From contig NZ_CP022990.1 of NCBI RefSeq assembly GCF_002278075.1, forward strand, positions 2,542,001 through 2,606,000: 64,000 bases of DNA. Reading direction: 5' to 3'. The position numbers and the translations under genes are program-made. Positions within the stretch are counted from its first letter, which is position 1. Each line of letters begins with the position of its first letter. A model generated the notes under the pieces. The model worked only from the letters and a program-made list of their open reading frames with translations. It did not search any database and was not told the origin of the DNA. Shown here piece after piece: positions 17,534 to 27,077 of the stretch. This DNA comes from Paraburkholderia aromaticivorans. GTDB taxonomy: Bacteria; Pseudomonadota; Gammaproteobacteria; Burkholderiales; Burkholderiaceae.

Positions 17534-18906
17534 GGCTGCACCTGTTTGGCGGGCTGAGCGTTGAGGCGCGCGGCCAGTTGCGATGCGATCGTCGCCACTG
17601 AGGGCAGCGCCGCACCGCGTGCGGCGGACAGCGGCATCACGACCGAGCTGTCGACGCGAAACAGATGGCCGCCGCTATCGATGCCAGGCGTGGCAACCGG
17701 AATGAAGACGGTGGCGCCGCCGCGTGCTTTCGCGGCTTCGGCTAAAGCGGGGTGGCCGAGCACGATCGCGGGCACGTTCGGGTCGAGCGCTTGCGGCCAT
17801 GCCGGCGGCGCGAAGCTGGCGACCCACAGCAAGGCATCGATCTCTCCTTTCGCAAGCAGTCTCGCCGTGCGATAGCGATACGGATCGTAATCGAGCGGCG
17901 CCGTGCCCGCGACGCGTGCGGGCGCGCAGACACGCGTGCGCAGCGGCAAACCCGCAAGCCAGGTCACGGTCTGGTTGACGCTCAACGCGCCATCGTCGCC
18001 GCCGAGCGCGAGACAGCCCGCGCGTACGGTGCGGTTTGCCGCTTTGACGATGCGGTTCAAGGCTTCGATGAGGAGCGCCGCGTGCGGGCCGGGCAGCGTG
18101 GCCGGTTCGTAGACGAGCACGGTGTAGTGCGCGGCGGCGATGCGCGCCTGCAGCGCGGCGAGTGCCTCTGCCGCACCCGTGCCGTCGTCCCGCAATGCGC
18201 GAGGCGCACGGCCTTCGCTCAGCGCGGACCAGAGGGCGAGTATGTCGAAGGGATCGGCGTCCGGCAGGAGCGCTTCGATTCGCGTAGTCGCGAGGCCGCT
18301 CGCAGCCGGGTCGGGCGCGCAACCGACGAACACCAGTTCGCGTTTGTGCGGCGTGCCTTCCAGCGTACGCGCGAAAAATCGCGGATAACGCTGCGACGGC
18401 TGGCAGCCGAAGAACACCAGCAGGTCCGCACGTGAACGCACTTCGGAAAGCGTCGTGAAAAACGAACCGCGATCCTGCAAGGCCAATGTGGTGGCGCTCA
18501 TCGCATCGCCATGCAAATGATCGAGGATCGCGCCGCAACCCGCGGCGAGCGTGTAAAGCTCACGGGCGCCGGCAACGTCCGTGGTCAGGGCGCCGAACAG
18601 CGGGCGGTGCGCCGAGGACAGGATCCGCGCCGCGCTCGTGAGAGCGGTATCGAGATCCGCGTCGTGTCCGTCCACGCTGTTGCTGCACTGCGCATCCGGC
18701 TTGCCGTAGCACGCGAGCGCCTGCGCGAGGCGCGGGCATTCGGTATTGAGCACCGCGAGCGTATCGTCTTCGCGCGACTCGACGACGAGGTCGTCGCACA
18801 GCAGCGGGCAGAACGGACAGATCCAATCGCGCGTAACCGACGAGGCGGGCACGTTGGCCGGAGCCGAGGAGCTCGTGGACGATGGATCGATGGGCGTGAG
18901 GTGCAT
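17530..18906 (-). CDS. fhcB: FhcB, formyltransferase/hydrolase complex subunit B
   Basis: This homologue of formylmethanofuran dehydrogenase subunit B starts its conserved part at DWICPFCPLLCDDL (Cys30, 33 and 37 from the ATG at 18906). Bacterial FhcB has the fold of a molybdopterin enzyme but is thought to be structural. The start needs care. The frame is open to 18972, but a sigma-54 promoter at 18920-18933 contains the ATG at 18930, so that codon cannot be translated from its transcript. The ATG at 18906 would lie about 2 bases from the predicted transcript start, making it leaderless; a GTG at 18852 would give 440 residues. It is the first gene of fhcBADC. Confidence 0.9.
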   Translation of the reverse strand: MHLTPIDPSSTSSSAPANVPASSVTRDWICPFCPLLCDDLVVESREDDTLAVLNTECPRLAQALACYGKPDAQCSNSVDGHDADLDTALTSAARILSSAHRPLFGALTTDVAGARELYTLAAGCGAILDHLHGDAMSATTLALQDRGSFFTTLSEVRSRADLLVFFGCQPSQRYPRFFARTLEGTPHKRELVFVGCAPDPAASGLATTRIEALLPDADPFDILALWSALSEGRAPRALRDDGTGAAEALAALQARIAAAHYTVLVYEPATLPGPHAALLIEALNRIVKAANRTVRAGCLALGGDDGALSVNQTVTWLAGLPLRTRVCAPARVAGTAPLDYDPYRYRTARLLAKGEIDALLWVASFAPPAWPQALDPNVPAIVLGHPALAEAAKARGGATVFIPVATPGIDSGGHLFRVDSSVVMPLSAARGAALPSVATIASQLAARLNAQPAKQVQP

Positions 18907-18919
18907 GGCCGCATTTTTA

Positions 18920-18933
18920 GCAAGCTCCATGCC
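18920..18933 (-). promoter_or_regulatory. Sigma-54 promoter for fhcBADC
   Basis: Read on the minus strand: CGGCATGGAGCTTGCT, with GG at 18933-18932, exactly ten bases, and GC at 18921-18920, the -24/-12 arrangement of RpoN promoters. The 15 bases CGGCATGGAGCTTGC are identical to those upstream of pqqA at 24592-24606. The predicted transcript start is about 18908. The next likely activator is the AcoR-type protein at 36257-38344. Confidence 0.7.
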
Positions 18934-19192
18934 GATCTGAACGGCCGGCCGTGGCGCGGGTGCGCGGCGCATGGTGCACCGCTTATGCGGCGCTGCGCCT
19001 GAAGGAGCCGATACGGTCGCCGTCCGCGCGCCGCTGCATGCTCATTGCGCCGGATCGGCGGCGCGCCTGCCGGCTGCACCGCACAGGTTGTGTGTCAATC
19101 TGGAGCAGAGTGTCACGAACTGCCACAGCAGCTTGCCGTTCGTTTACATCCACACCCTATCCAGCGATTGGCATGGAATTTGTATGGCTCGC
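18934..19192. other. Intergenic region upstream of fhcB
   Basis: About 260 bases between the fhc promoter and the hisA-like stop, with no convincing gene. It holds two GTGTCA half-sites at about 19099 and 19119 (12 bases apart) that could bind an activator, and a weaker plus-strand sigma-54-like match at 19170-19183. A position this far upstream is normal for enhancer sites of sigma-54 promoters. Confidence 0.4.
19170..19183 (+). promoter_or_regulatory. Weak sigma-54-like site, antisense to hisA-like gene
   Basis: TTGGCATGGAATTTGTATGG has GG, ten bases, then GT instead of GC. It shares GGCATGGAAT with the xoxF promoter. It would read rightwards, antisense through the hisA-like gene towards mfnD. 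The -12 mismatch keeps confidence low. Confidence 0.25.
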
Positions 19193-19954
19193 CTAGGTGG
19201 TCTCGCCGGTGAACGGCGCGCCGATCCGGCGATCATGCAGTGCCGAAGCCACGAGCCACGCTGAAGCACCGGTGCGGGTCGCCGCCGTCATATCGTCGCG
19301 ATGGCGGATGCCACCCGCTCCGATTACGGCAGTCTCTGCGGGGGCGCTGGCACGAATGCGTTCCACGGTGGCGAGATCGGGGCCGTCATAGCTGCCCACC
19401 TGATCGAGCGTCATTGCGATCACTCGCTGAGGCCACCAGGCAGAGGCGCGCTCGAATGCGGTGGCGGTGAGCAGCCGGCCGGCGCGGTGGTCGAGCGAGA
19501 GGATCGGCGCAAGCCCGGCCGTGTCGGCGGCGCGCAGCGCGTCGATGTCGTGCAGCGACTCGGTGCCGAACACGGGCACGAGCGTCGCGAGGTCGTGAGG
19601 AACAGGCTGGCTGTCGATGTTGCCGATGCGCTTGCCGGCTTCTTCGATACGTTCGAACAGCGAATGCATCGATGCATAGTCGGCATAGCCCGCATCGAGC
19701 CAGATGTCAGTGCCGGGCAGGGCGGCACGCAATGCAGCAAGCGTCTCGACGTGAGCGCCTTGCTGAAGGATCGCGCCGAGGTCGGCGATATAGAGCGTGC
19801 GTGCGCCGCTTGCGGCAAGCAGCGCGCGGGCGATGTGAAGCGGCTCGCTGGTGGCGGCGAGCGACGAGCGGATCGGCCGATAGGCTGTCCGTTCGCCGCG
19901 CACCGCGCGTACCACGTGGCCGTCGAGCAGATCGAGAACCGGTATCACCTGCAT
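19193..19954 (-). CDS. HisA/HisF-like TIM-barrel protein of the H4MPT gene set
   Basis: A 253-residue (beta/alpha)8 protein related to HisA: it starts VIPVLDLLDGHVVRAVRGERTAYRPI and has a phosphate-binding GAGGIRHRDDM near the end. It is not in a his operon; its neighbours are methylofuran and H4MPT genes. Relatives occur in methanogens and H4MPT-using methylotrophs, so a biosynthetic step for one of these cofactors is likely but unassigned. Its start is only 14 bases from the divergent mfnD start, so each gene's promoter would lie in the other's coding region. A true HisA role is possible but unlikely. Confidence 0.75.
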   Translation of the reverse strand: MQVIPVLDLLDGHVVRAVRGERTAYRPIRSSLAATSEPLHIARALLAASGARTLYIADLGAILQQGAHVETLAALRAALPGTDIWLDAGYADYASMHSLFERIEEAGKRIGNIDSQPVPHDLATLVPVFGTESLHDIDALRAADTAGLAPILSLDHRAGRLLTATAFERASAWWPQRVIAMTLDQVGSYDGPDLATVERIRASAPAETAVIGAGGIRHRDDMTAATRTGASAWLVASALHDRRIGAPFTGETT

Positions 19955-19968
19955 GGGGGCGCGTTCCT

Positions 19969-21018
19969 TTGACCAAGATCTTTGTCTTCGAGTATCTCAC
20001 CGGCGGCGGCATCGACCCGGCGCATGCCGGCGCGGCGAGTCTTGCCGACCTGAGCGCGCTGATCGTCGAAGGCCGGGTGATGCGCGACGCGCTGGCGAGG
20101 GATCTGCGTGAGCTCGACGCAGTGGACGTGAGCTTCGCGAGCTCGCGCTTTGAAACCGTCGACCCGGCGCTCGCCCATTGTAGGGCCGTGCAAGGAGAGT
20201 CGATGACGGCCTTCGTCGCACGGGTGGCGCGCGAACACGATTACGCGTGGATCATCGCGCCGGAATGCGACGGCCTGCTGCTGCATCTGTACGACGCGGT
20301 GGGCGCGGCGCGTTGGCTCGGCTGCGCGAAAGAAGCGATCCGCGTGGCGTCGAGCAAGAGCGCGACAGCGGCGTGCCTCATGGCGCACGGCATCGCCACG
20401 ACGCCCGCTATCGAACCCGGCCAGGCCGATGCGCAGCGCGGCGAGCGCTGGGTCGTGAAACCGGACGACGGCGCGGGTGGTCTCGATACCTTCGTGTTCG
20501 ACAACTTCGCCGATGCCTGTGCCGAATACGACGCGCGCGCGGCCGCCGCACGCAATCCCGTGCTGCAGACCTGGGTCGACGGCGAGCCGCTCAGCCTTTC
20601 GCTGATCTGCCGCGCCGAGGGCGCGGAACTCATCAGCATCAACCGCCAGCAAATCAGTCTGAGCGCAGGCGACGAGGGGCAGCAACCGCGCATCGTCGAA
20701 TTCGACGGCGTGACGGTCAACCAGATCGATCCGGCCGGCGACCAGGGCCGCGTGCTCGACGCCCTCGCGCAGCGGGTTGCAAAGGCGATGCCGGGCTTGC
20801 GCGGCTTTGTCGGTATCGACGTGGTGTGGCATCCGCTGCTCGGGCCGGTGGTGATCGAGGTCAATCCGCGTCTGACCGTCGCCTATGCCGGCCTGTCCGC
20901 CGCGCTGGGCCGCAATCTCGCGTGCGCCCTGCTGGCGGCGCACGGGGTGCGTCTCGAGCGATCCGGCCCGGCGGCGCGCAGCCATGGCGCGCCGTGCGCC
21001 TGCGGAGCCCGGCCATGA
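19969..21018 (+). CDS. mfnD: MfnD-like ATP-grasp ligase (tyramine-glutamate ligase)
   Basis: A 349-residue ATP-grasp protein starting TKIFVFEYLTGGGIDP, the family hallmark. It contains WVVKPDDGAGGLDTFVF, then QTWVDGEPLSLSLIC and VIEVNPRLTVAYAGL, the ATP/Mg-binding parts. In methanogens MfnD joins glutamate to tyramine for methanofuran; bacterial methylofuran is poly-glutamylated tyramine-furan. The start is an unusual TTG at 19969 with a GGGGG stretch 9-14 bases upstream; no in-frame ATG or GTG fits the family N terminus. It overlaps mfnF by ATGA. Confidence 0.85.
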   Translation: MTKIFVFEYLTGGGIDPAHAGAASLADLSALIVEGRVMRDALARDLRELDAVDVSFASSRFETVDPALAHCRAVQGESMTAFVARVAREHDYAWIIAPECDGLLLHLYDAVGAARWLGCAKEAIRVASSKSATAACLMAHGIATTPAIEPGQADAQRGERWVVKPDDGAGGLDTFVFDNFADACAEYDARAAAARNPVLQTWVDGEPLSLSLICRAEGAELISINRQQISLSAGDEGQQPRIVEFDGVTVNQIDPAGDQGRVLDALAQRVAKAMPGLRGFVGIDVVWHPLLGPVVIEVNPRLTVAYAGLSAALGRNLACALLAAHGVRLERSGPAARSHGAPCACGARP

Positions 21019-22148
21019 GCGCCGCGCACGTCACGCAGGCAAGCTCCGCGGCGGCGGGGGATGGGACGGTGTTCGGCTGGGATGTCGGCGGCGCGCATGT
21101 GAAGGTATCGATGGCCGATGCCGGCGGCGCCGTGCTCGACATCGCGCAATGGGCGTGTCCGCTATGGCAGGGGCTCGACCATCTGGAGCGCACCATCGAC
21201 CTCGTCTTCGAGCGCTGGCCGGCCGCGCAGACGCGCGCCGCGCAACACGCGGTGACGATGACGGGCGAAATGGTCGATCTTTTCGAGGACCGCGCGCAAG
21301 GCGTGCGGGCGATCGCCGCCGCGCTCACGCAGCGGCTCGGGCCAGAGTTGCGTTTCTTTGCGGGCGACGCCGGCTGGCTCACGCCGCAGACCTGCGCGGC
21401 CGGCTGGCGCAGCGTCGCCTCGGCGAACTGGCTCGCGACCGCGCGCTGGGTCGCGGCACGCGTGGGTGATGCGCTGCTCATCGACATCGGCAGCACGACC
21501 ACCGACATCATTCCGCTCGCGGGCGGCCGGGTCGTCGCGCGCGCCGCGACCGATGCCGGGCGGCTCGCCACTGGCGAACTCGTGTATCAGGGGGTGGTGC
21601 GCACGCCGTTGTGCGGCGTCGCGCAGCGCATCGAATTCGCCGGGGCGGCCGTCAACGTGATGAACGAATGGTTTGCGACCACGGCGGACGTCTACCGGCT
21701 CACGGGTGAACTGGCGCCGCAGTACGACCTGTATCCGTGCGCCGACCAGGGACCGAAGACGGAAAGCGCAAGCCGCACGCGGCTCGCGCGGATGATTGGG
21801 CGGGACGCCCATGAAACGGATCCCGCCGAGTGGCGCAGGTTCGCGCTTCGCTGGCGCGAACTGCAACTGCGCGAAATCGGCGTCAATCTCGCGCGGGTGA
21901 CGGCGGCGCACCCTGAACTCGCCGCCGCGCCGCTGGTGGGCGCCGGCTGCGGACGTTTTCTCGCGGCGGCGCTGGCGCGAGAAGAGGCGCGCGGCTACGT
22001 CGATTTCGGCATGCTGGCCGGCGTTCCGGCGAGTTGTTCGGACTGGGCCGCGACGTGCGCGCCGAGTGTGGCGGTGGCATTGCTGGCGGTAACGCGCCAC
22101 GGCGAAGCCGCCGCTGAAAACCGTAGTGTGGCGTCGCGAGCGGCTTGA
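21015..22148 (+). CDS. mfnF: MfnF-like methylofuran biosynthesis protein (hydantoinase/oxoprolinase fold)
   Basis: A 377-residue ASKHA-fold protein with two phosphate-binding segments, WDVGGAHVK (residues 22-30) and IDIGSTTTDIIPL (156-168), as in H4MPT-linked C1-pathway proteins. In archaea MfnF condenses the furanylmethyl-amine diphosphate with glutamyl-tyramine. The start ATG overlaps the mfnD stop (ATGA). The downstream kinase mfnE follows after 148 bases. Assignment rests on family and context. Confidence 0.82.
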   Translation: MSAAHVTQASSAAAGDGTVFGWDVGGAHVKVSMADAGGAVLDIAQWACPLWQGLDHLERTIDLVFERWPAAQTRAAQHAVTMTGEMVDLFEDRAQGVRAIAAALTQRLGPELRFFAGDAGWLTPQTCAAGWRSVASANWLATARWVAARVGDALLIDIGSTTTDIIPLAGGRVVARAATDAGRLATGELVYQGVVRTPLCGVAQRIEFAGAAVNVMNEWFATTADVYRLTGELAPQYDLYPCADQGPKTESASRTRLARMIGRDAHETDPAEWRRFALRWRELQLREIGVNLARVTAAHPELAAAPLVGAGCGRFLAAALAREEARGYVDFGMLAGVPASCSDWAATCAPSVAVALLAVTRHGEAAAENRSVASRAA

Positions 22149-22296
22149 TGCGAACGGCGCGGCGCGGCGCGAGTTGGCGCGCGAGGTGGAAAAGCGGCTG
22201 TGGGGCGTGACGGAGCAAGCGGACGGACACGCAACCGGGCACGCAATCGGACAAACGGCAGGCCAATGCAGTTAATCGGAAACGAGGACAACGGTC

Positions 22297-22887
22297 ATGT
22301 GGGTGGTCAAGATCGGGGGCAGCCTGAGTCACGAGCCGACGCTGCGCCACTGGCTCACCGAGCTCTGTGAAGTGGGGGGCGGGCGCGTCGTTATCGTGCC
22401 CGGCGGCGGCGATTTCGCGGACAAGGTGCGGCAATACCAGAGTGAGTGGCGCTTCGACGATCTCGCCGCGCACAACATGTGTCTGCTCGCCATGACGCAG
22501 TACGCGATTCTCATGCAAGGGGTCCTGCCCGAACTCGTGCTCGCCTCGAGCGAGGCGAAGATCCGCCGCGCGCTGCGCGACGGCCATGTCGCCGTGTGGG
22601 TGCCGACCGCGCTGATGCGCGACACGCCGGACGCGATGAGCAACTGGGACACCACTTCCGACAGCCTCGCCGCGTGGCTTTCGACCATGCTCAACGCCGA
22701 GCGGCTGATCGTGGTGAAGTCGTGCCCGATCTCCGAGGACCAGCGGCTCGAGACGCTAGCCGCCACGGGTGTGGTCGACCGGTGTTTCGTCGACTACGTG
22801 AACGAAGCGAATTACGTGGTCGAGCTGTTCAACAAGGACAATGTCGCGTTGATGCGCGACCGGCTGCTGAATACGCCGGTGAGCTAA
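22297..22887 (+). CDS. mfnE: MfnE-like amino-acid-kinase-family protein
   Basis: A 196-residue amino acid kinase fold protein starting MWVVKIGGSLS with a glycine loop VPGGGDFADKVR and a C-terminal VVKSCPI segment. MfnE phosphorylates aminomethylfuran phosphate to the diphosphate needed by MfnF. It has a GAGGA ribosome site. The 148-base gap after mfnF has no clear promoter. It is convergent with mfnB. Confidence 0.82.
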   Translation: MWVVKIGGSLSHEPTLRHWLTELCEVGGGRVVIVPGGGDFADKVRQYQSEWRFDDLAAHNMCLLAMTQYAILMQGVLPELVLASSEAKIRRALRDGHVAVWVPTALMRDTPDAMSNWDTTSDSLAAWLSTMLNAERLIVVKSCPISEDQRLETLAATGVVDRCFVDYVNEANYVVELFNKDNVALMRDRLLNTPVS

Positions 22888-22965
22888 CGTTTTTTGCCGC
22901 GTTGCATGTCACCACGTAAGCGGCGACCTGCAACGACATGCAGCGGCCAGCGGGGGCCAGCGGGA

Positions 22966-23709
22966 TCAGAAGCGGGCCGCGCCCGGGGCTCGCGCGTCGG
23001 CCGCGGCGAGCGCGCCGCTGAGCTCGCCCGAAGGACGGTGCAGCGCGGCAGCCCATTGGGCGACGCGCTGCGGATCGAGCCGCGAGCGCCGTCCGTCGAC
23101 ACATAAGGCGGTGCGAAAACCCGCGACGTCCGGCGCGAGCGCACGGATCTGCTCGAACTGCGCCCAGCCGAGCGAGCCGGCAATGCCGCTCATCGCGCCG
23201 CGCTCGCGCGTGATCCGCAGCCACTGGGCGAGCGTGTCGCCATCCACGTGATCGAACAGCGTGCTGCCGTCCTTGCCGGCGGTGTCGAACATCACGCCCA
23301 CGAAGCCGAGCGTGGCCGCGTAGGCGACCAGCTCGCCGTCCATGCCGCCGTCGCAGAGCAGCACCGGCACGACCGCCGCCGGCAGCGTGGCCAGTTGTTC
23401 GAGGCAGCGCCGCGCGGCCGGTCCGGGCGTCACGCCGACTTTCACATAATCGATGCCCGCGTCGCTGACTTCGATGACGCGTGCGGTGATTTCGTCGAGC
23501 GCGTCCGCCGGCACGTCGCCGATCGTCGCGCTGATCGGCTTGACCGGGTAATGGGCGCGCAGCCGGCGCGCGATCTGCGTGATGTCGCCGATCGACAAGC
23601 CGCCGAGCGCGCCCGCGTTCGGCTCCTTCAGGTCGATCAGTTCGGCGCCGGCCTGGGCGGCGTCGAACGCCTCCTCGTCCGAGCGGACGCTCGCGAGCAA
23701 TGCGGTCAT
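22966..23709 (-). CDS. mfnB: MfnB-like (5-formylfuran-3-yl)methyl phosphate synthase
   Basis: A 247-residue DUF556-type TIM barrel. The N terminus LLASVRSDEEAFDAAQAGAELIDLKEPNAGALGG carries the active-site Lys in DLKEP, followed by SATIGD and YVKVGV. MfnB makes the furan ring of methanofuran from two glyceraldehyde-3-phosphates. It lies 26 bases after the DUF447 gene and is probably transcribed with it and pqqA. The C-terminal 20 residues are low complexity. Confidence 0.88.
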   Translation of the reverse strand: MTALLASVRSDEEAFDAAQAGAELIDLKEPNAGALGGLSIGDITQIARRLRAHYPVKPISATIGDVPADALDEITARVIEVSDAGIDYVKVGVTPGPAARRCLEQLATLPAAVVPVLLCDGGMDGELVAYAATLGFVGVMFDTAGKDGSTLFDHVDGDTLAQWLRITRERGAMSGIAGSLGWAQFEQIRALAPDVAGFRTALCVDGRRSRLDPQRVAQWAAALHRPSGELSGALAAADARAPGAARF

Positions 23710-23735
23710 CGATATTCTCCGAAAGACGGGAAAAA

Positions 23736-24335
23736 CTAGTGGGATACGAGTTCGGCGGCCGAACCGCCGGAAGCCGCGAGATTCTCGCGGTGCCGCGCGA
23801 TCGCGGCGGTCAGCCAGCCCCAGGCGGTGAGTTCGGCCTCGCCCGCGGTTTTGTCGATGGCGATCTGCAGGTAGGCCATTTCCCGGTCCACCTTGTCGGC
23901 GGGCAGCATGAAGAGCCGGCTCACGAGAATCGCGCCTTCCACCACCGCTGCCTGGGCGCGGTTAAAGCCGCCGAACGGCGCATGGTTTTCGCGGTGCACG
24001 CATTTCATGCGCAGCACCGGGCGCTCCCTGTCTTCGCGCAGTTCGTCGAGTTCGAGTTCCGCATGCGCGAGCGACTCGGCGAGCCTGACACTTGCCACCC
24101 GGCTCGCCGCGAGCGTGGGCCAGTCGGTTGCGCAATGCGTGACGCAGCCGGCGAAGACGCGCACGTCCGTGGTGAAGTTCAGCACCGCCGCGCGCGACGC
24201 GACGATATTGTCGAGCGTCACGGACGGACGAAAAGGCGAGAGGATGACGAAGTCGCCCTCGTAACGGGCGCCCATCGGCGCGATATGAGGACGGCCATCG
24301 CCCGCTGCCGTGGTGACGATCGTTTCGTGGATCAT
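23736..24335 (-). CDS. DUF447 family FMN-binding split-barrel-like protein
   Basis: A 199-residue protein starting MIHETIVTTAAGDGRPHIAPMGA, as in DUF447 proteins of methanogens and H4MPT-using methylotrophs. An FMN-binding split-barrel fold is expected for the family. No reaction is established; the context (mfnB downstream, pqqA upstream) suggests a cofactor biosynthesis step or a flavin-linked role. Confidence 0.75.
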   Translation of the reverse strand: MIHETIVTTAAGDGRPHIAPMGARYEGDFVILSPFRPSVTLDNIVASRAAVLNFTTDVRVFAGCVTHCATDWPTLAASRVASVRLAESLAHAELELDELREDRERPVLRMKCVHRENHAPFGGFNRAQAAVVEGAILVSRLFMLPADKVDREMAYLQIAIDKTAGEAELTAWGWLTAAIARHRENLAASGGSAAELVSH

Positions 24336-24400
24336 GGCTGGGAACGCGTGTTCTGGCAGCGCCGAAAGGCCGGCCGTCTAGCTAGGGATTAACCACTAAT

Positions 24401-24433
24401 CCGCAGAAGGGCCGCGGCTCGCGGCCCCTGCGG
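24401..24433 (-). other. Strong hairpin just after pqqA
   Basis: Nested inverted repeats: CCGCAG/CTGCGG outside and GGGCCGCG/CGCGGCCC inside, with a 3-base loop, starting 3 bases after the pqqA stop. No U-run follows in the direction of transcription, so it is more likely an mRNA-stabilising or partial-termination hairpin that raises pqqA levels over the downstream DUF447 and mfnB genes. Confidence 0.65.
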
Positions 24434-24436
24434 GGC

Positions 24437-24511
24437 TTAACGCGTAGCGATATACATCGTGATTTCGAAACCAAAACGCATATCGGTGTAGCTCGGAGTT
24501 GTCCATTGCAT
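24437..24511 (-). CDS. pqqA: PqqA, PQQ precursor peptide
   Basis: The 24-residue ribosomal precursor of PQQ. It contains the crosslinked pair in FEITMYIATR, i.e. Glu and Tyr in the invariant ExxxY spacing, after the N-terminal MQWTTPSYTD. The ribosome site GGAGGA is 8 bases before the ATG at 24511; an upstream in-frame ATG overlaps that site, so it is rejected. Unusually it lies 12 kb from pqqBCDE, preceded by its own sigma-54 promoter and followed by a hairpin. Confidence 0.95.
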   Translation of the reverse strand: MQWTTPSYTDMRFGFEITMYIATR

Positions 24512-24591
24512 AGGTGCTTCCTCCATGTAGTGGTACAGCGTTGCGCCGTCGGTCCGGCGCGATGCCGGACTGCATTGGCGTTGATATCTAC

Positions 24592-24605
24592 GCAAGCTCC
24601 ATGCC
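24592..24605 (-). promoter_or_regulatory. Sigma-54 promoter for pqqA
   Basis: On the minus strand CCGGCATGGAGCTTGCG has GG at 24605-24604, ten bases, and GC at 24593-24592. It is identical over 15 bases to the fhcB promoter. The predicted start near 24580 gives a 69-base leader for pqqA. Confidence 0.75.
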
Positions 24606-24746
24606 GGGCTTTCGGCGACGCGGCGTGGACAGCGCACTGACGCGCCGCAATACAGCGTTTGCCGAATTGCGCCGGCGCGGCGACCCGGCGCGCGGTTCGT
24701 TACGGCCATGCCGCGCACTGTTCCGGGAATGCAGCAAAGTGTTCCA

Positions 24747-24777
24747 TGACAGGGGGACGGCTGCTGTCCTCCTGTCA
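24747..24777. promoter_or_regulatory. 31-bp inverted repeat upstream of pqqA and cbbL
   Basis: Two 15-base arms (left TGACAGGGGGACGGC, right GCTGTCCTCCTGTCA) around one central base match at 13 of 15 positions. It lies about 140 bases upstream of the pqqA -24 element, typical of an enhancer site for a sigma-54 activator, and about 210 bases before cbbL. Two TGTTCC half-sites lie just to its left (about 24719 and 24740). Confidence 0.55.
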
Positions 24778-24862
24778 CGCGCTATTTGCCTTTCCCGTGT
24801 GGATGATTGTCCACCCATCGGCGCGCGTGTGCTGAAACTTCGCTTCGCGTTTCCGCGATCGA

Positions 24863-24876
24863 TAACGGATCGGTTA
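24863..24876. promoter_or_regulatory. Possible CbbR-type site upstream of cbbL
   Basis: TAAC and GTTA form an inverted repeat with a 6-base spacer, giving the T-rich/A-rich symmetry common to LysR sites, about 110 bases before the cbbL start. An AT-rich stretch (AAATAAAAT) follows at 24885-24893 and could be a -10 region. The evidence is weak. Confidence 0.3.
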
Positions 24877-24909
24877 AGTCTGCCAAATAAAATCGTGAAT
24901 TCTCAATGA

Positions 24910-26484
<1,575 letters not shown>

Positions 26485-26593
26485 GCGGCGGGCATTCAGC
26501 AATTCTCAGGGCTGGCTCGACCGCAGCGCTGCCGCACTGCGCGGGAGACTGTCGGCGCCGTTCCGAACAGCGCATTCATCAACGAGGTGCGTC

Positions 26594-27022
26594 ATGCGTA
26601 TTACACAGGGCACGTTTTCCTTCCTGCCGGAATTGACCGACGAGGAGATCCGCTTGCAGATCGACTACGCGCTGAGCCAGGGCTGGGCCTGCTCGGTCGA
26701 ATTCACCGACGACCCGCATCCGCGCAACACCTATTGGGACATGTGGGGCCTGCCGATGTTCGATCTCCACGATGCGGCCGGCGTGCTGCAGGAAGTGAAG
26801 GCATGCCGCGAGGCGCGGCCGCAGCACTACATCAAGATCAACGCGTTCGACTCGGTGCGCGGCTTCGAGACGATGCGTCTGTCGTTCATCGTCAACCGGC
26901 CGGACGGGGAGCCGGGCTTCCGCCTGACGCGTCAGGACGGGCCGGGCCGGGTGCAGCGCTACGGGTTGGCGGGCTACGCGGGCGACCGGCCGTCGGGTGA
27001 GCGGTACGAACCGGCGCGCTAG
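26594..27022 (+). CDS. cbbS: RuBisCO small subunit
   Basis: A 142-residue red-type small subunit: [19 protein letters not shown], then [12 protein letters not shown] and a C-terminal extension ([25 protein letters not shown]) that forms the extra hairpin of form IC/ID enzymes. A GAGG ribosome site precedes it. It lies 109 bases after cbbL and 55 bases before cbbX. Confidence 0.96.
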   Translation: MRITQGTFSFLPELTDEEIRLQIDYALSQGWACSVEFTDDPHPRNTYWDMWGLPMFDLHDAAGVLQEVKACREARPQHYIKINAFDSVRGFETMRLSFIVNRPDGEPGFRLTRQDGPGRVQRYGLAGYAGDRPSGERYEPAR

Positions 27023-27077
27023 AAGATGGCCTCGCGATGCGAGGCTCGATCAACCGCCACGAGAAGAGGGAGGGGCC

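Noticed and set aside
14666..17557. 963-codon plus-strand frame over fhcD and fhcA
   Set aside because: Antisense to recognised fhc genes with no recognisable domain; composition typical of a shadow.
19193..19954. Histidine biosynthesis gene hisA
   Set aside because: No other his genes around it and its context is methylofuran/H4MPT synthesis.
24512..24778. Longer reading frame upstream of pqqA (to 24778)
   Set aside because: It runs through the ribosome site, promoter and palindrome; PqqA peptides are about 24 residues.
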